64,000 bases of DNA, taken from Pyrrhosoma nymphula (taxonomy: Eukaryota; Arthropoda; Insecta; Odonata; Coenagrionidae). The stretch covers positions 82,969,094-83,033,093 of the forward strand of contig OY754337.1 of assembly GCA_963573305.1 (NCBI GenBank). Reading direction: 5' to 3'. Positions 47,482 to 58,130 of the stretch are shown piece by piece. The translations under genes and the position numbers were made by a program. Position 1 is the stretch's first letter. Each line of letters starts with the position of its first letter. The notes under the pieces were generated by a model that did no database searches, was not told the origin of the DNA, and was given only the letters and a program-made list of their open reading frames with translations.

Positions 47482-48288
47482 CCATGTTGAGAAAAACCAA
47501 CTTTGTAATTTTCACAAACTTTATTTTGCTGGCATGACGCGCCTTTCACCACACTGTGGCACATTCATGTGCACATGAATATGCCAGAGTGGTGAAACGA
47601 GCATCATGCCAGCAAAATTAAGTTTGGGAACTCCGTTGTCTCAGGCGTAACTTTGTGATTCCACATATATTTATTGTAAACGACCCGGGTTTCGACGTAG
47701 CACGTCATCATCAGGTAAAATTATCTTAGAACACTCTGCATATATAGTTACAAACATAAGGAGGGGAAGGGGGAATATTGTTAATGAATTTTTGTTCTAT
47801 TGCCATTCCCCCCTTTTGGACCTTCCTCCCAGCCTCACCTTAACAACCATCTAACCCCCACCATCTAACCCCCCCCCTCCACCACCACCAGCCTTGGAAC
47901 TTCTACCCGACCCGTCCTTAAACTTCCTTTCCCCGCCCCCCAACCCCAGGTCAGTGAGTCACGAGTGCACTGAGTAACCCAAACTTTCCGTTCCCACCCG
48001 AACCCCCCCTACCCCCAGGAGGGACAATACCTCTCCCATACCTAACTACCAACAAACTCATCCTCCCCAATCTACGTCACCCTCCCTCTCGCCCCCCCCC
48101 CCTCCTCCCCCCCTTCCCCTCCTTATGTTTGTAACTATATATGCAGAGTGTTCTAAGATAATTTTACCTGATGATGACGTGCTACGTCGAAACCTGGGTC
48201 GTTTACAATAAATATATGTGGAATCACAAAGTTACGGCTTTTCATTCAGTAAGTTTGGGAAATTAAAAAGTTTGTTTTTCTCAACATG
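47482..48288. repeat. Outer palindromic hairpin, interrupted by a second one
   Basis: The left arm starts CATGTTGAGAAAAACC, the right arm ends with the inverse at 48270-48288. The inner arms run through TTTTGCTGGCATGA / TCATGCCAGCAAAA (47526-47618). The right arm is split at 47630/48250 by the element described next. Core: CCACA..GTGG stem then TGAAA. Confidence 0.65.
47631..48249 (+). mobile_element. Inserted Penelope-like hairpin element with exact 12-bp target duplication
   Basis: TAAGTTTGGGAA occurs at 47619-47630 and 48250-48261, flanking the insert. Its arms (about 47643-47770 and 48117-48236) are inverted and enclose a C-rich spacer. Each arm has CTGATGA, one T, GACGT paired with ACGTC over a three-base loop, then GAAACC; on the plus strand CTGATGA is at 48170-48176. 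The end reads ACAAAGTTACGGCTTTTCAT. No ORF. Confidence 0.8.
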
Positions 48289-49040
48289 TATAATAATTTG
48301 AGTTTAAATTTTGGAGGAATTTTGTACTTTATCCTCTCCCTTGGTCACTTGAATCACAGTGGGTCATTCTACATCTTCGATGTCCTCGGCCATTCCTCTA
48401 TCCTTGGATTGGGTCTATTGTTGGCACTACCCGCTTGTGCTTCACCTAGATTTAACTCTTGATTGATAGCGTGGCATGTTCAAGAATTATCTTGACATCA
48501 CAACCACATGACGTTAAAACCATTAATAGCCATCTGCCAGCTATAAATATATTTATAAAAACTGAGGATAAAAGACTGAGGAAAATTGGAATGGATTACA
48601 ATTCAGTAGCCACGAATTCCCAGTTCTTCAGTCACTATTAGTTCTTGGAAGCATTACTAAGGGTTAGTGAACTTCTATGTATTAGCAAGCGAAAAAATAT
48701 ATGACAGTATCAAACACTATTTATGAAAAACTGAAAGCTTTATATTAAACCACAAAAAAGTAAATGCATCACTCCAAACACAAAAAAATACATACCTTTG
48801 ATTGATTTTTATGGTATGAATATATTATCTGCCTATGTTGTATGAAAGTCCTAAAAACTCTATGTAATTGAATCTCTCATAATTATTTATCACGGAATCA
48901 CAGGCAAAAGGTTTAAAGTTGCATTTTGTTATGAGTTGGAATCATTTATGTTCATCAGGCACAATAATGGACGCATTATTCTCCCATGTGGGACCCCAGA
49001 TATTCACCATTAACTATATTGCAATCAGCTGCATATATGT
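48289..49040. other. Intron sequence, nothing recognised
   Basis: AT-rich intron between the nested hairpins and a SINE. No feature supported. Confidence 0.4.
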
Positions 49041-49043
49041 GTG

Positions 49044-49330
49044 TATATGGTGGCCTAGTGGGTAGAGCGCTGGGCTACTAACCGGAAGGTCCCGGGCTCA
49101 AATTCGGGTGAAGTCTCTCAGGACATCACTTCTGAAAAATTCTTGCGGTGCAACTGATTTCAGAACTTCGTGGAAAATCGCAGGTAGCCCAGGAAAGGAA
49201 CTGGCCCCCCTACCCCGAATGGGTGAATTTCACATGCCAATGGCTTAGAAAGGGGTCAACTCCAATCTCACCCATCAAAAACCAACCTTCGGGTTGAAAC
49301 GCTGAGTGAGTGTGATGCACAATTATGCCA
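49044..49330 (+). repeat. tRNA-derived SINE with GC-rich body
   Basis: A box GTGGCCTAGTGGGTAGAGCG at about 49049 and B box GGTCCCGGGCTCAAATTCGG at about 49088 are followed by a body of about 230 bp (CTCAGGACATCAC...CTTCGGGTTGAAACGCTGAG). The head resembles a tRNA but lacks a full cloverleaf. Different family from the 40-kb SINEs. Confidence 0.65.
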
Positions 49331-49618
49331 AACAAAATAAAATGTATAAAATTAGGGCCATTTATAGCACTGCCTTTCACTACACGCTCCTGCACCACAT
49401 CATTTCCCTCTATAGCTCTTCATATTTTATATTCCCTTTCATTACACCCGTAATTCCCCTTCACTTGTTCCCAGTCTTTCTCTTTGGTCACAGCCTTCAA
49501 GCATCCCATTATCCCTTGATTCTCCATTTACTCCAGATAATCTATTCACACGACTGCAACCCAGGCCATCTGCTGTGACCTTTTGTTTGCCGCTGAAGAG
49601 AGAGATGCGAGTTCATAC

Positions 49619-49894
49619 CTGGAATGTGGGCAAGTGTTGCGGCTGCAGGTGGCCCGACGGTGGCTGCTGGCTGGAAGATGGGGGGGGAAGGGGAGGGGGT
49701 GGAGGGGTTTGGGCCAGGGCCTGCTGCTGGCTTCCCTGAGGTGCCTGCTGGGAAGGGGGGGGTGGGGGAGGGGCACCTCCCAGCCCACCCTGCTGCATCG
49801 CTGCCCCCTGGTGGTGATGGTGGTGGGGGGAGCTAACAGGAGCTTGCGTGAAGACCATTTGCCCAGGCGACACGAGCAACGTTCCCTGCACTGT
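49619..49894 (-). CDS. Exon 3 of the visible part, residues 166-257
   Basis: This is a phase 0-0 exon of 92 codons with donor CAG|GTATGA. The acceptor is read as TTTGTAG|ACAGTGCAG because exon 2 leaves in phase 0; the alternative AG four bases on would break frame. The product starts TVQGTLLVSPGQMVFTQAPV, the least repetitive and probably most conserved stretch of the protein. It continues with HHHHHQGAAMQQ, PPPPPPSQQ, PPPPPLPPP and ends HLPTFQ. Several proline runs could bind SH3, WW or EVH1 domains, which is inference. Confidence 0.8.
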
Positions 49895-52069
49895 CTACAA
49901 ACATGGGCAGATATACAGTCAGGTTAGGGAAATAGGGAGATGCGATGCATAACACTGCGCCTACATAAGTGACTGTAAGGGCAAGCTGGCAACAAGGAGA
50001 AGCCTTAATGTCACCCAAGTCAAAGAATGATACTCCAAAAACTTAAGAGGAGAAGGTGAGGCCAGAGGAAAATGGCTCATTGCTTTTCCTACCAACAGTA
50101 AAGCACCGATCACTCATGCTAAATGGGGGGGGGGAAGACCAAAACAACAATCAAAAGTGATGGATAATCCATATTTGATGAATTATCCACAGTAGTTAAG
50201 GCCTTATTTTCAGTCCCATACTATCCTAACTGCCATCTGATGCATATTTTACTGAAATGCTATTTTATATCAAACTACAGCAAAAAACCTTACCTTAGTT
50301 GGAGGGACCAAAAAAGAGGCTGTATTTAAAATCTAACGTTGATAAAAACGCACGGCATAATAACATTTTTCAGGTCTCTTCATTGTATTTAAAATCAAGC
50401 CATGAGTCGTATAAATTTGTTTTGATAAGGAAACTTCTTTTAAATTACCATAAAAGAAGCACCTTTTTTCCAGAAATAATCACTTGAAAATCACCCCCCA
50501 GGTCTTATATGCGAAGCCAACTCCATACGCAGACTAAATAAAGTCATCCCTGATGCTCACAACTGAGGACTTTTACCCCTGATGGTCGGTGCTACCTAGC
50601 CCGTCCCAAAGTATTATTATTCATTACTGGTATTATTGTTACAAACAGTACTATGGTTGATATATACCATATATGTCTGAGTATAGCCACCCTCCAAAGA
50701 TAATCCTTCCCCCCCTCCAACTTTTCATTTCTATTTCTGGAAGTAGATACCTAATTTCTACACATATTTACTCTCGGACAACGAATTTCCTTCGTATGTC
50801 TTATTTAAATAAAAGATAATGGTCATTTTTTATCAGCGTATCCGCATATCTACAGTGAGGAAAGATATTCAAGACACAGTTGTGTTGCAGGTTGCATATA
50901 TGGTATTTTCCCTGGCGTTGTAAGTGTATAGAAACATCATTATGATGGGAGAATTAATTAAAATCTAAAAAAATTTCATTAATTCTTAGAAATATCGTTG
51001 AACATATGATCTATATGGTCTATTTTCGATGGGTACCTCAGTTTGAGAGGAAAAATATTTGACACCAATGAATTGCAGGTTGCATAAGGTTTTACACAGA
51101 GTTTTACCGATAAAGAAAGATTTTTTAAATAGTATAAGACTTTTCCATAATAGAGTTAATTTTTTACTTTTATGAGTTGTATTAGCAAATCAATACCTAT
51201 TTTTCTCCCTTGTTTTGGACCATTAGCCATGGAATATCTGAGTGGTTTTCACTTTTCATGCTCAAAAATAGCTACCTTCCCCTTCTGGATACCGATATTC
51301 GGCCAAGTATGAGGGGCATATGCGGACATAGAAGGTAAAATATTGTTTTTGCTGCTTCAGCGATATTGAAGAGCAACATATTAAACGTCATATCGTCACT
51401 ACATAAGACATTGTAATACCATGCCTCTAGCTGTAGTAAAACCACACTAAACTAATAAAACTGTCTCCAAATGTGAGGTGCATTATTCTGGCATGGATTA
51501 TGACATACTTATAATAACTGCCAATGTTGTGAATTTCGGAAGACCGAGTATTTAGTGCCATATTTTCTGTGCATGTTGCAAGAAAATGGAGAACATAGTT
51601 AGATATGCTTGTTAACATGTTGGGGTTGGCTGTTGTACACAATAGCTTTGCTTACAATTTGTAAATGGTATTGGAAAGTGTAACGAAAATTTGTATGGCT
51701 CCAGAGTATGACTGCGTAAAAAAAACTACGAAAACTCGAGAAACTATGCAAAATCAAGAGTTTACCATTGAAATACCCTATGCTTCCTAGTAGGGCCTTT
51801 ATGTAGCTATGCGAAATCGAGAGTTATGCACTTATAATCAAGGTGTTTAAAATTGAGGTATTACTGTATTTTTTTATCATTCAATCCATTTATTCATGCA
51901 TTTCTCTGATAAATTTCACACAGCTACGATTATTTTTTATATTTGTATTTGGTATGCTTCATCATAATGAACTATTTTTCATTTTTAAATTAAGCACCAC
52001 CAAATTTCTAGTTTTCACACTGTAATGATCCAGAAATGGAAGAATTCCATTTCCCAAAATATGCATAAA
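49895..52069. other. Intron sequence, nothing recognised
   Basis: AT-rich intron with C-rich patches near 50700 and 51280. A weak pogo-like word lies near 51700-51860. Nothing is firm enough to call. Confidence 0.35.
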
Positions 52070-52694
52070 TGTGTTGTTGTGTGATGTCTCAGAATAGCCA
52101 CCTATGTCAAACTATACCTCGGGAACTGTACCTTTCCCTTTCGAGAACGGCTAACCTTCCTCTTCTTCTTCCCCTCCCACCCTTGCCATTTTGTCAAAAA
52201 CATCCTAGTTTCACCTTTCCTATATAATGGCACGGTGGAGACGCTATCGGGGAGTACACCCGACACTTGTCAGGCAGTCAGTCAGACAGTGATTCACTAG
52301 TCTCTCATCGGACAGTGATCGGCTATTGGTTACTCTGCAACCATTCACTGACGGTACAGTCACAATGTAGCCGTCAGTGGGAGTCGAAGCGTGGGCCATG
52401 GGGCCCGTGCTACAGAAGCGCCTCACTATCCACCCGTGCCATCACCAGCAGCTCCTCTGCTTCCCGAGACATTGGTAATGTTTTCACTTTCTGCTATTCT
52501 AGACGCACATATTCATTATTTGCTATTTGTTCATTGAATTGATTCTTTTGGGATTTTTAATGGAAATAAACTTTGAGTAAAAGACTAAATATTTGTGTGT
52601 GATTATTCGTCTCCCGACACCAAGGGCAAGAACCCACGTAAAATCTTATGCTCCCGGGCTCCCCGCCACGCGGATGGTGGGTCATAACAACACA
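52070..52694 (+). mobile_element. Probable solo LTR
   Basis: The unit starts TGTGTTGTTG and ends CATAACAACACA, short inverted TG...CA ends. A TATA-like CTATATAATGG lies at about 52219, a CAGTCAGTCAGACAG run downstream, and an AATAAAC signal at about 52565, in the order expected of U3-R-U5. No primer-binding site or internal region follows, so a solo LTR is the best reading. I could not identify a target duplication. Confidence 0.5.
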
Positions 52695-53425
52695 ATTTCT
52701 GGAGTTCATGATTAGCTAAGCTCTAATTACCATTCACTACAGTTTAAAGTAAAGTGGAACCACCATTGAAGACAAAAATGACCCTAAGTTATCTTTACTA
52801 ATCAATTTAAACTCATTGGCCACTTACATTTCCTTGAGAAATTAGCACAGCCATAACAATGGAAGCAATCACTGCAAGCCCTCTAAACTTGGTCTAATAA
52901 TTCTATTAGCACTTAAAAACCAAATTTGTGACATTCCTTACACTTACTCACTCTGATAGCATCACCATCATGGACAGAAGTATAGGCCTGTACAACATTG
53001 GTTTTATGATGAAATGTATGCAATGTGAACTAAAAGTTTGATTTCATAAGGACACTAAAATAAGTGAAGCAATAATTGACAATCCAAATCAATTATTTCT
53101 TTAAGATATCACTTATCATTTATACAGTTTATTATGGATTTCATACATTAGCTTAACAAAAAGCCTTAATCACATCAGTTTTTTATATGCTTCTCTTGTG
53201 TTAATTGGGGGATACCTGTACTGTATTAAATTCATTGCAAGAAATCAGAGGTAACATAGATAAATAAAAAGACAGTCCCAGGTTTATGAAATTCTATCAG
53301 TTTGTCACGAAGGAAGCTGATAAGGCTGGTGCACTTTATACAATGGCTTCACCCTGCTGCTGAAGCCTTAGTCCCATTCATTCATCCCAAAACATAGCTA
53401 ACCTCATCACTGTGTAGACCTGAGG

Positions 53426-53878
53426 TAGTGCTGTGCGAAATAGGGATTTTCATTTCAAATCAAACTGAATCGAACCTCCAAAAAAATTTATTCGAATCAA
53501 ATCAAAAAAATTTTATTGAATTCAAATCTAATATAAATGCAGAATCAAACACAGAGTTGAAGTGATAAAGATTTTCACAATATTTCAGGGAATTACTATA
53601 AGAAAATGTTTTTGAATGGGCCATTACCACAACTTACTTCACATACAAAGGTAAATTTCATTCTGAGGCTGTTTAAATTTTCGTTTCACCTGAGGAAAAC
53701 ATCCTCTAAACAGACAGTGTGCCATTTGGGAATGAGCGCCATGTTTGAATGCGTGTAACGATTCGAAGACGAATCTATCAGATTCGAATATTTTGAAGCA
53801 TACCGATTCGCAGGCAAATTGAATCGAATTAAGCCTGATTCGAGTAGAATAGAATTTCGAAGCATTCGGACAGCTCTA
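53426..53878. mobile_element. Non-autonomous hAT element (MITE)
   Basis: The ends TAGTGCTGTGCGAA (53426) and the inverse of TAGAGCTGTCCGAA (53878) are flanked by ACCTGAGG (53418-53425) and ACCAGAGG (53879-53886), an 8-bp duplication with one change. GATTCGAAT-like words are repeated near both ends. No ORF. Confidence 0.8.
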
Positions 53879-54254
53879 ACCAGAGGTCATCAAACTGGAG
53901 GGTCTTCCCCATAGGCGTTCGCACCGTGGGTTCCATGGGTGCTGCGGCACCCGCAAAAACTTTTGGAGGGGCACCAAAATTTGGATGGAACAGAAAACTG
54001 TCCTACTGAAAAGAACTGGGAAACCAACCAATATAAACATTTTTAAAGGTCTGATTTTATTTTTTGATCTGTAATAAGACTACTCAAACTACCATTCCAA
54101 GTGCTTCTTTGAAATAGGATACGGCATCCAATGGTGGGCGCGAAAAAAATAGAAGTAGCAGTATTAGTATATTAAAAACAATATTCTGATAAAGCTGATC
54201 ACAAAAAGTTTTTCGTATTTTTTAATCGAATTTAAACAACGTGTGGAGCCAAGA

Positions 54255-54640
54255 GTGAGGACTCGAACTTAATCTGAGCAAATGCACGGCGGTACATTTC
54301 TTGCAGAGGTAGTCCAACTATCCCCATGTATATGCTGTGGATGGTGTTAACATAAAGGCGACAGATGAAGTGAAGTATCTAGGAGTTATGATAACTTCGA
54401 ACCAATCGTGGGGATCACATATAAGAAATATTTGTGGCAGAGCTCTGAAGAAGCTAGGATTCGTCAAGCGAATTGTGGGAAGATTTTCGGATGAAAAAAT
54501 AAAAGAAGGTGCTATTTCGGACTCGTCCGGCCACACCTTGAATATGCAACGAGCATATGGGATCCGGTGCAGAAAGACTTAATCCGGGAACTTAATAAAA
54601 TACAAAGGAAAGCTGCGCGATTCGTCAAAAACTGGTTCGC
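54255..54640 (+). pseudogene. LINE reverse-transcriptase C-terminal fragment
   Basis: Translated pieces read NLSKCTAVHF near 54270, then VDGVNIKATDEVKYLGVMIT and IRNICGRALKKLGFVKRIVG (54337-54480). After a frameshift near 54510 they continue YFGLVRPHLEYATSIWDPVQ and LNKIQRKAARFVKN (to about 54630). This is the conserved post-palm segment of non-LTR (jockey/CR1-like) reverse transcriptases. It is 5' truncated, as usual for LINE copies, and also frameshifted. Confidence 0.75.
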
Positions 54641-54800
54641 TGGTATCCTAACACCTAGTAGATAGATGTACATGTAATCCTCCCGTTACAAACAATGCAT
54701 TTGCATCTCAGCTGATTACAGTGCAATTCGAAGAGTAACCAATTTTCTATCAATCACTTCTTAATCACTTCTATACTTCACTGTTGCAGGCTTCACTTTG

Positions 54801-55410
54801 TAGAAGTTACTAGTACTCGTGATTAACACTGCTTAGTATTTTTCTACAATATTTTATTATTGCACGATGCATTTCGCTGCTTTACGGCATCGTCAGGTTT
54901 ACAAAATATAATATACAAAATTTTGTTATTTCAGTTTGTCATTGTTGTCGTAGTTACGCCAGATGTTACAAAAATATGGATTCCACCTCACCTTTTGCCA
55001 AACACCTTCTATATTACAATCATACGAGCGATTTTATACCCGAAATTTTACACATTATTCCCAAAGGCCTGAAAATGGACACACTGGAACAATTAGAAAT
55101 TATCAGACAGTCAAAACACCTTTGCAAAGAATTATTACTTCCGCATCCCTCCCCCCATCTTTCAGATAAAATTAATCTTTCCTGCCTCACCAGCCCTTAA
55201 TCATCGTGTCTTTCATTTTTCCTCCCCTCAAGCCTGCCCCAATATCTGGTTTCCCACCTCCTCCGTACTTACAACAACAATAACAAACTTTTGTACATAA
55301 TATTTTGTAAACCTGACGATGCTGTAAAGTGGCGAAACACTTCGTGCAATAATAAAATATTGTAGAAAAGTACTAAGATGTATTAATCATGAGTACTTCT
55401 TAATTACTTT
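54801..55410 (+). mobile_element. Penelope-like element remnant: inverted arms around a GIY-YIG tail
   Basis: The arms (about 54801-54935 and 55290-55410) are inverted copies containing TTTTCTACAATATTTTATTA. The right arm carries CTGACGA (55316-55322), one T, a GCT...GGC stem and GAAACAC. The spacer encodes the end of a Penelope endonuclease. This copy ties the hairpin family to Penelope-like retroelements, whose terminal repeats are often inverted and are known to encode hammerhead motifs. Confidence 0.7.
54976..55200 (+). pseudogene. C-terminal part of a Penelope-type GIY-YIG endonuclease
   Basis: The frame reads MDSTSPFAKHLLYYNHTSDF, IPEILHIIPKGLKMDTLEQL, EIIRQSKHLCKELL. FAKHL..H, ILH..PKG and LD/MDTLEQLEI are the conserved tail of the endonuclease domain of Penelope-like elements. 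The GIY-YIG catalytic N-terminal half and the reverse transcriptase are missing, so this is a 5'-truncated remnant. Confidence 0.65.
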
Positions 55411-55472
55411 CAAAGCTGTCTACACAAGTCCACCCAAAGACTGCTTTAAGTCCAGAATGCAAAAACCTGTAA

Positions 55473-55702
55473 TATATCAGGGATCTTTCTGGGTTTGCAC
55501 CGGGTAGTTAGGTCCATGGCGGCCGACGTTTCGATGCTCGAGTCGAGCATCGTCCTCAGGGCAGAGGTGAGTGAAGGAGGACGATGAGGACGATGCTCGA
55601 CTCGAGCATCGAAACGTCGGCCGCCATGGACCTAACTACCCGGTGCAAACCCGGAAAGATCCCTGATATAAATCTTTGCCGGGAAAGCCTGAAATCATTC
55701 AT
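55473..55702. mobile_element. Palindromic Penelope-like hairpin with exact 13-bp target duplication
   Basis: CAAAAACCTGTAA occurs at 55460-55472 and 55703-55715, flanking the element. The arms share GGATCTTTC.GGGTTTGCAC and a long CATGGCGGCCGACGTTTCGA. On the minus strand the left arm reads CTGAGGA, C, a nine-base-pair GATGCTCGA stem and GAAACGTC. The plus-strand end is AAATCATTCAT, like other members. Both arms are nearly identical, so it looks recent. Confidence 0.8.
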
Positions 55703-55715
55703 CAAAAACCTGTAA

Positions 55716-57802
55716 GCTTGCAAGCTCGAGTGCTACTATCATGGTGTATCTTTCCCAGAACTATCCATGAAGAAAAATTTGCCATTTGTGCAAATATATA
55801 ACGCATAGCAGTAAAAATCTATAGGAGGAAAAAAAAGAGCACGAGAAGGGATAGGAAGGGACATAGGGGAGGAAGTTTCTCTGGCTGGCTGAGGGATCAT
55901 CAGATGACGATGAAATGATTGGATAATCAAATGTTGCTTTATCGGTGCTCTACTGTATACATGTGCATGGTTCATAATAAAAAAATTGTCAATTATGAAA
56001 TAACCCACCCTTTTCAAATCATAGTTACACCAAAGAGTAAAGAATGTGATTCATCACAAACATTTTTACTATTTCACAATTACATTTTAACTCTGGTTAA
56101 TAGAGAGATGTGAGAATGATCTTTAATTCTCACACATGCAGACAAATTTCAACCACACAGAATTAATTAAGAGGGTGAATAAGCGCACAGCAGTAAAGCA
56201 ATGCCTTGTTAACTGTCAATAAATTATTTTTGCATTAGCTATAAATAAACTAAAAAAGAATACCACCAAATATCATAAAATGAAAAACTCAATAAGAAAC
56301 TGGGTCGTTATGAATGGAGTAACGTTATTTCTAAACCAATATTCTCAAAAACAACATTGATCAGCATGCTGGAGATATGATTCAACTCTTGACAAAATAT
56401 CATGGCCTAAATGAAAGTAAAAAAAAAGTATATCAAGTTCGTAGACCAAATTTGAGTTAGCCTCTTCAACAAAAAATGATTTTGACATCACAGCTTTCAG
56501 GGCCTGCCTTGCATTGCAAATTATTCTAATTTCAAACCCAGATATTATATTTCTAAATGAAATATATGTAATTTTATCACTTTGTCCACAAAATGGGACT
56601 GCTTCCATTGATAACAGTGACAAAATTTAAACAAATTGAAACTTATAACTTTCAACTGAATTCAATCAGTAATTGGATCAATATCAAGGATTTGAAATAG
56701 AATCAAATTTCAACACAAGCGATATATTTTCAGTAATTTATCACTAATTGTTGGTTTTACAAATATTTTCTATTTTATAGGAAAATATTTCTTGCACCCA
56801 AATCACAATTTAAATTCATCATTTTAAGAGATGGTCAATTCTTTCAAAATATAAGGTACAATAATAGTATACACATAAAATCAGATTTAGTGCAGATTGT
56901 TTTGTCAGCAGAGGAGCAGAGAATGGTAATGTACAAACCTTGTTGAAGGAACCACATGAGTCACATTGGTGACAAAAATGACCAATCAAATTATAAAACC
57001 AAAGTAAGAAATTTTAACTTGAAAATTAAATTGCATATTATCTTCTATTATCTGGAAATGGAGTAACAGGAATAAATATCAGTTACTAGCATTGTTACCA
57101 ACCCTCCAATGAGCTGAGTGCGTGTTTCTATGATACGAATCAACACACTCAACTCGAATTAGTGTTCACTCCCATGAGATTGAGTGCCCACTGGGATTGA
57201 GTGATGTTCCATAATATGACCCTATATCAAAGACTCGAGAAATCTTTCACCACTGCACTTGCTAGAATAACCTGAGATCCAATTCATAAAATGTTTACTT
57301 TCTCTCCACATACAGTAAAACAGGAAAGTAATATTCCCATTGGAAAGAGACCAAGCCCAGATTTCAGCTAAAATATTCCTAAGCTTCCAATGAGCACGTG
57401 AATATTTTTGGAATTACGTCCGAGTCTCCATGAGCTATTGATTTTTTTGTGGACAGAAAAAATCATGCTACCAGTTTAAATCTGAAATATGTGCGAGCAA
57501 TAATTGGCAAAACACATCCCATGAAGCTAAAACATGTTTCAGTCTTGCATGTTCAATCATGAACTCTGACAACACATACATAAAAAGTCTGCTAAAACAT
57601 TATGCTGAGTCTTTCATATCCCTTCCTCCATTTAATCTTTCAAGCACTTTTCCCTGCTATTTCAACCCTAACAGCATCATGGAAGCCTTTCCTGCATTAT
57701 AAAAATTAACACCAAATGATTAAGTATAAACCATAATATACAGCCATTAGAATAAATCAATTCTGCACATATCTAATCGATACCAATGAAATTACACCAA
57801 GG
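55716..57802. other. Intron sequence, nothing recognised
   Basis: AT-rich intron between a hairpin element and the 2.7-kb TIR element. No feature supported. Confidence 0.4.
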
Positions 57803-58130
57803 CAAAAACCAAGAACCCTATATAAGGACATTTCTCTTGATGCGCTTTCGACCGTCTTTTGCTAACATTTGCTGTAGCAATTTAATAGGATTTCGGAGCT
57901 TGCCGATAGGTGGCACTGATGCGAAGCTCAAGGCATGTTTACGGTCAGTTTTGCATTGCTGGGAATAGAGATTGGTGTGTGCTTGTGCAGTTAAACGAGG
58001 ATAATTTGCTTCAAAATGGGTTTGCGGAGTTGTTTTATTGCCGGGATGCTCTACAAGACACACGAATACAAATAGGAGGAACAAGGTTCTCGGCATAAAG
58101 AACAAAAGCTTGTTTTAGTATATGCATTCC

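Noticed and set aside
49044..49120. tRNA gene
   Set aside because: Polymerase III boxes are present but the acceptor and anticodon stems do not pair properly and a SINE body follows. The same applies at 17807, 29456, 37187 and 40285.
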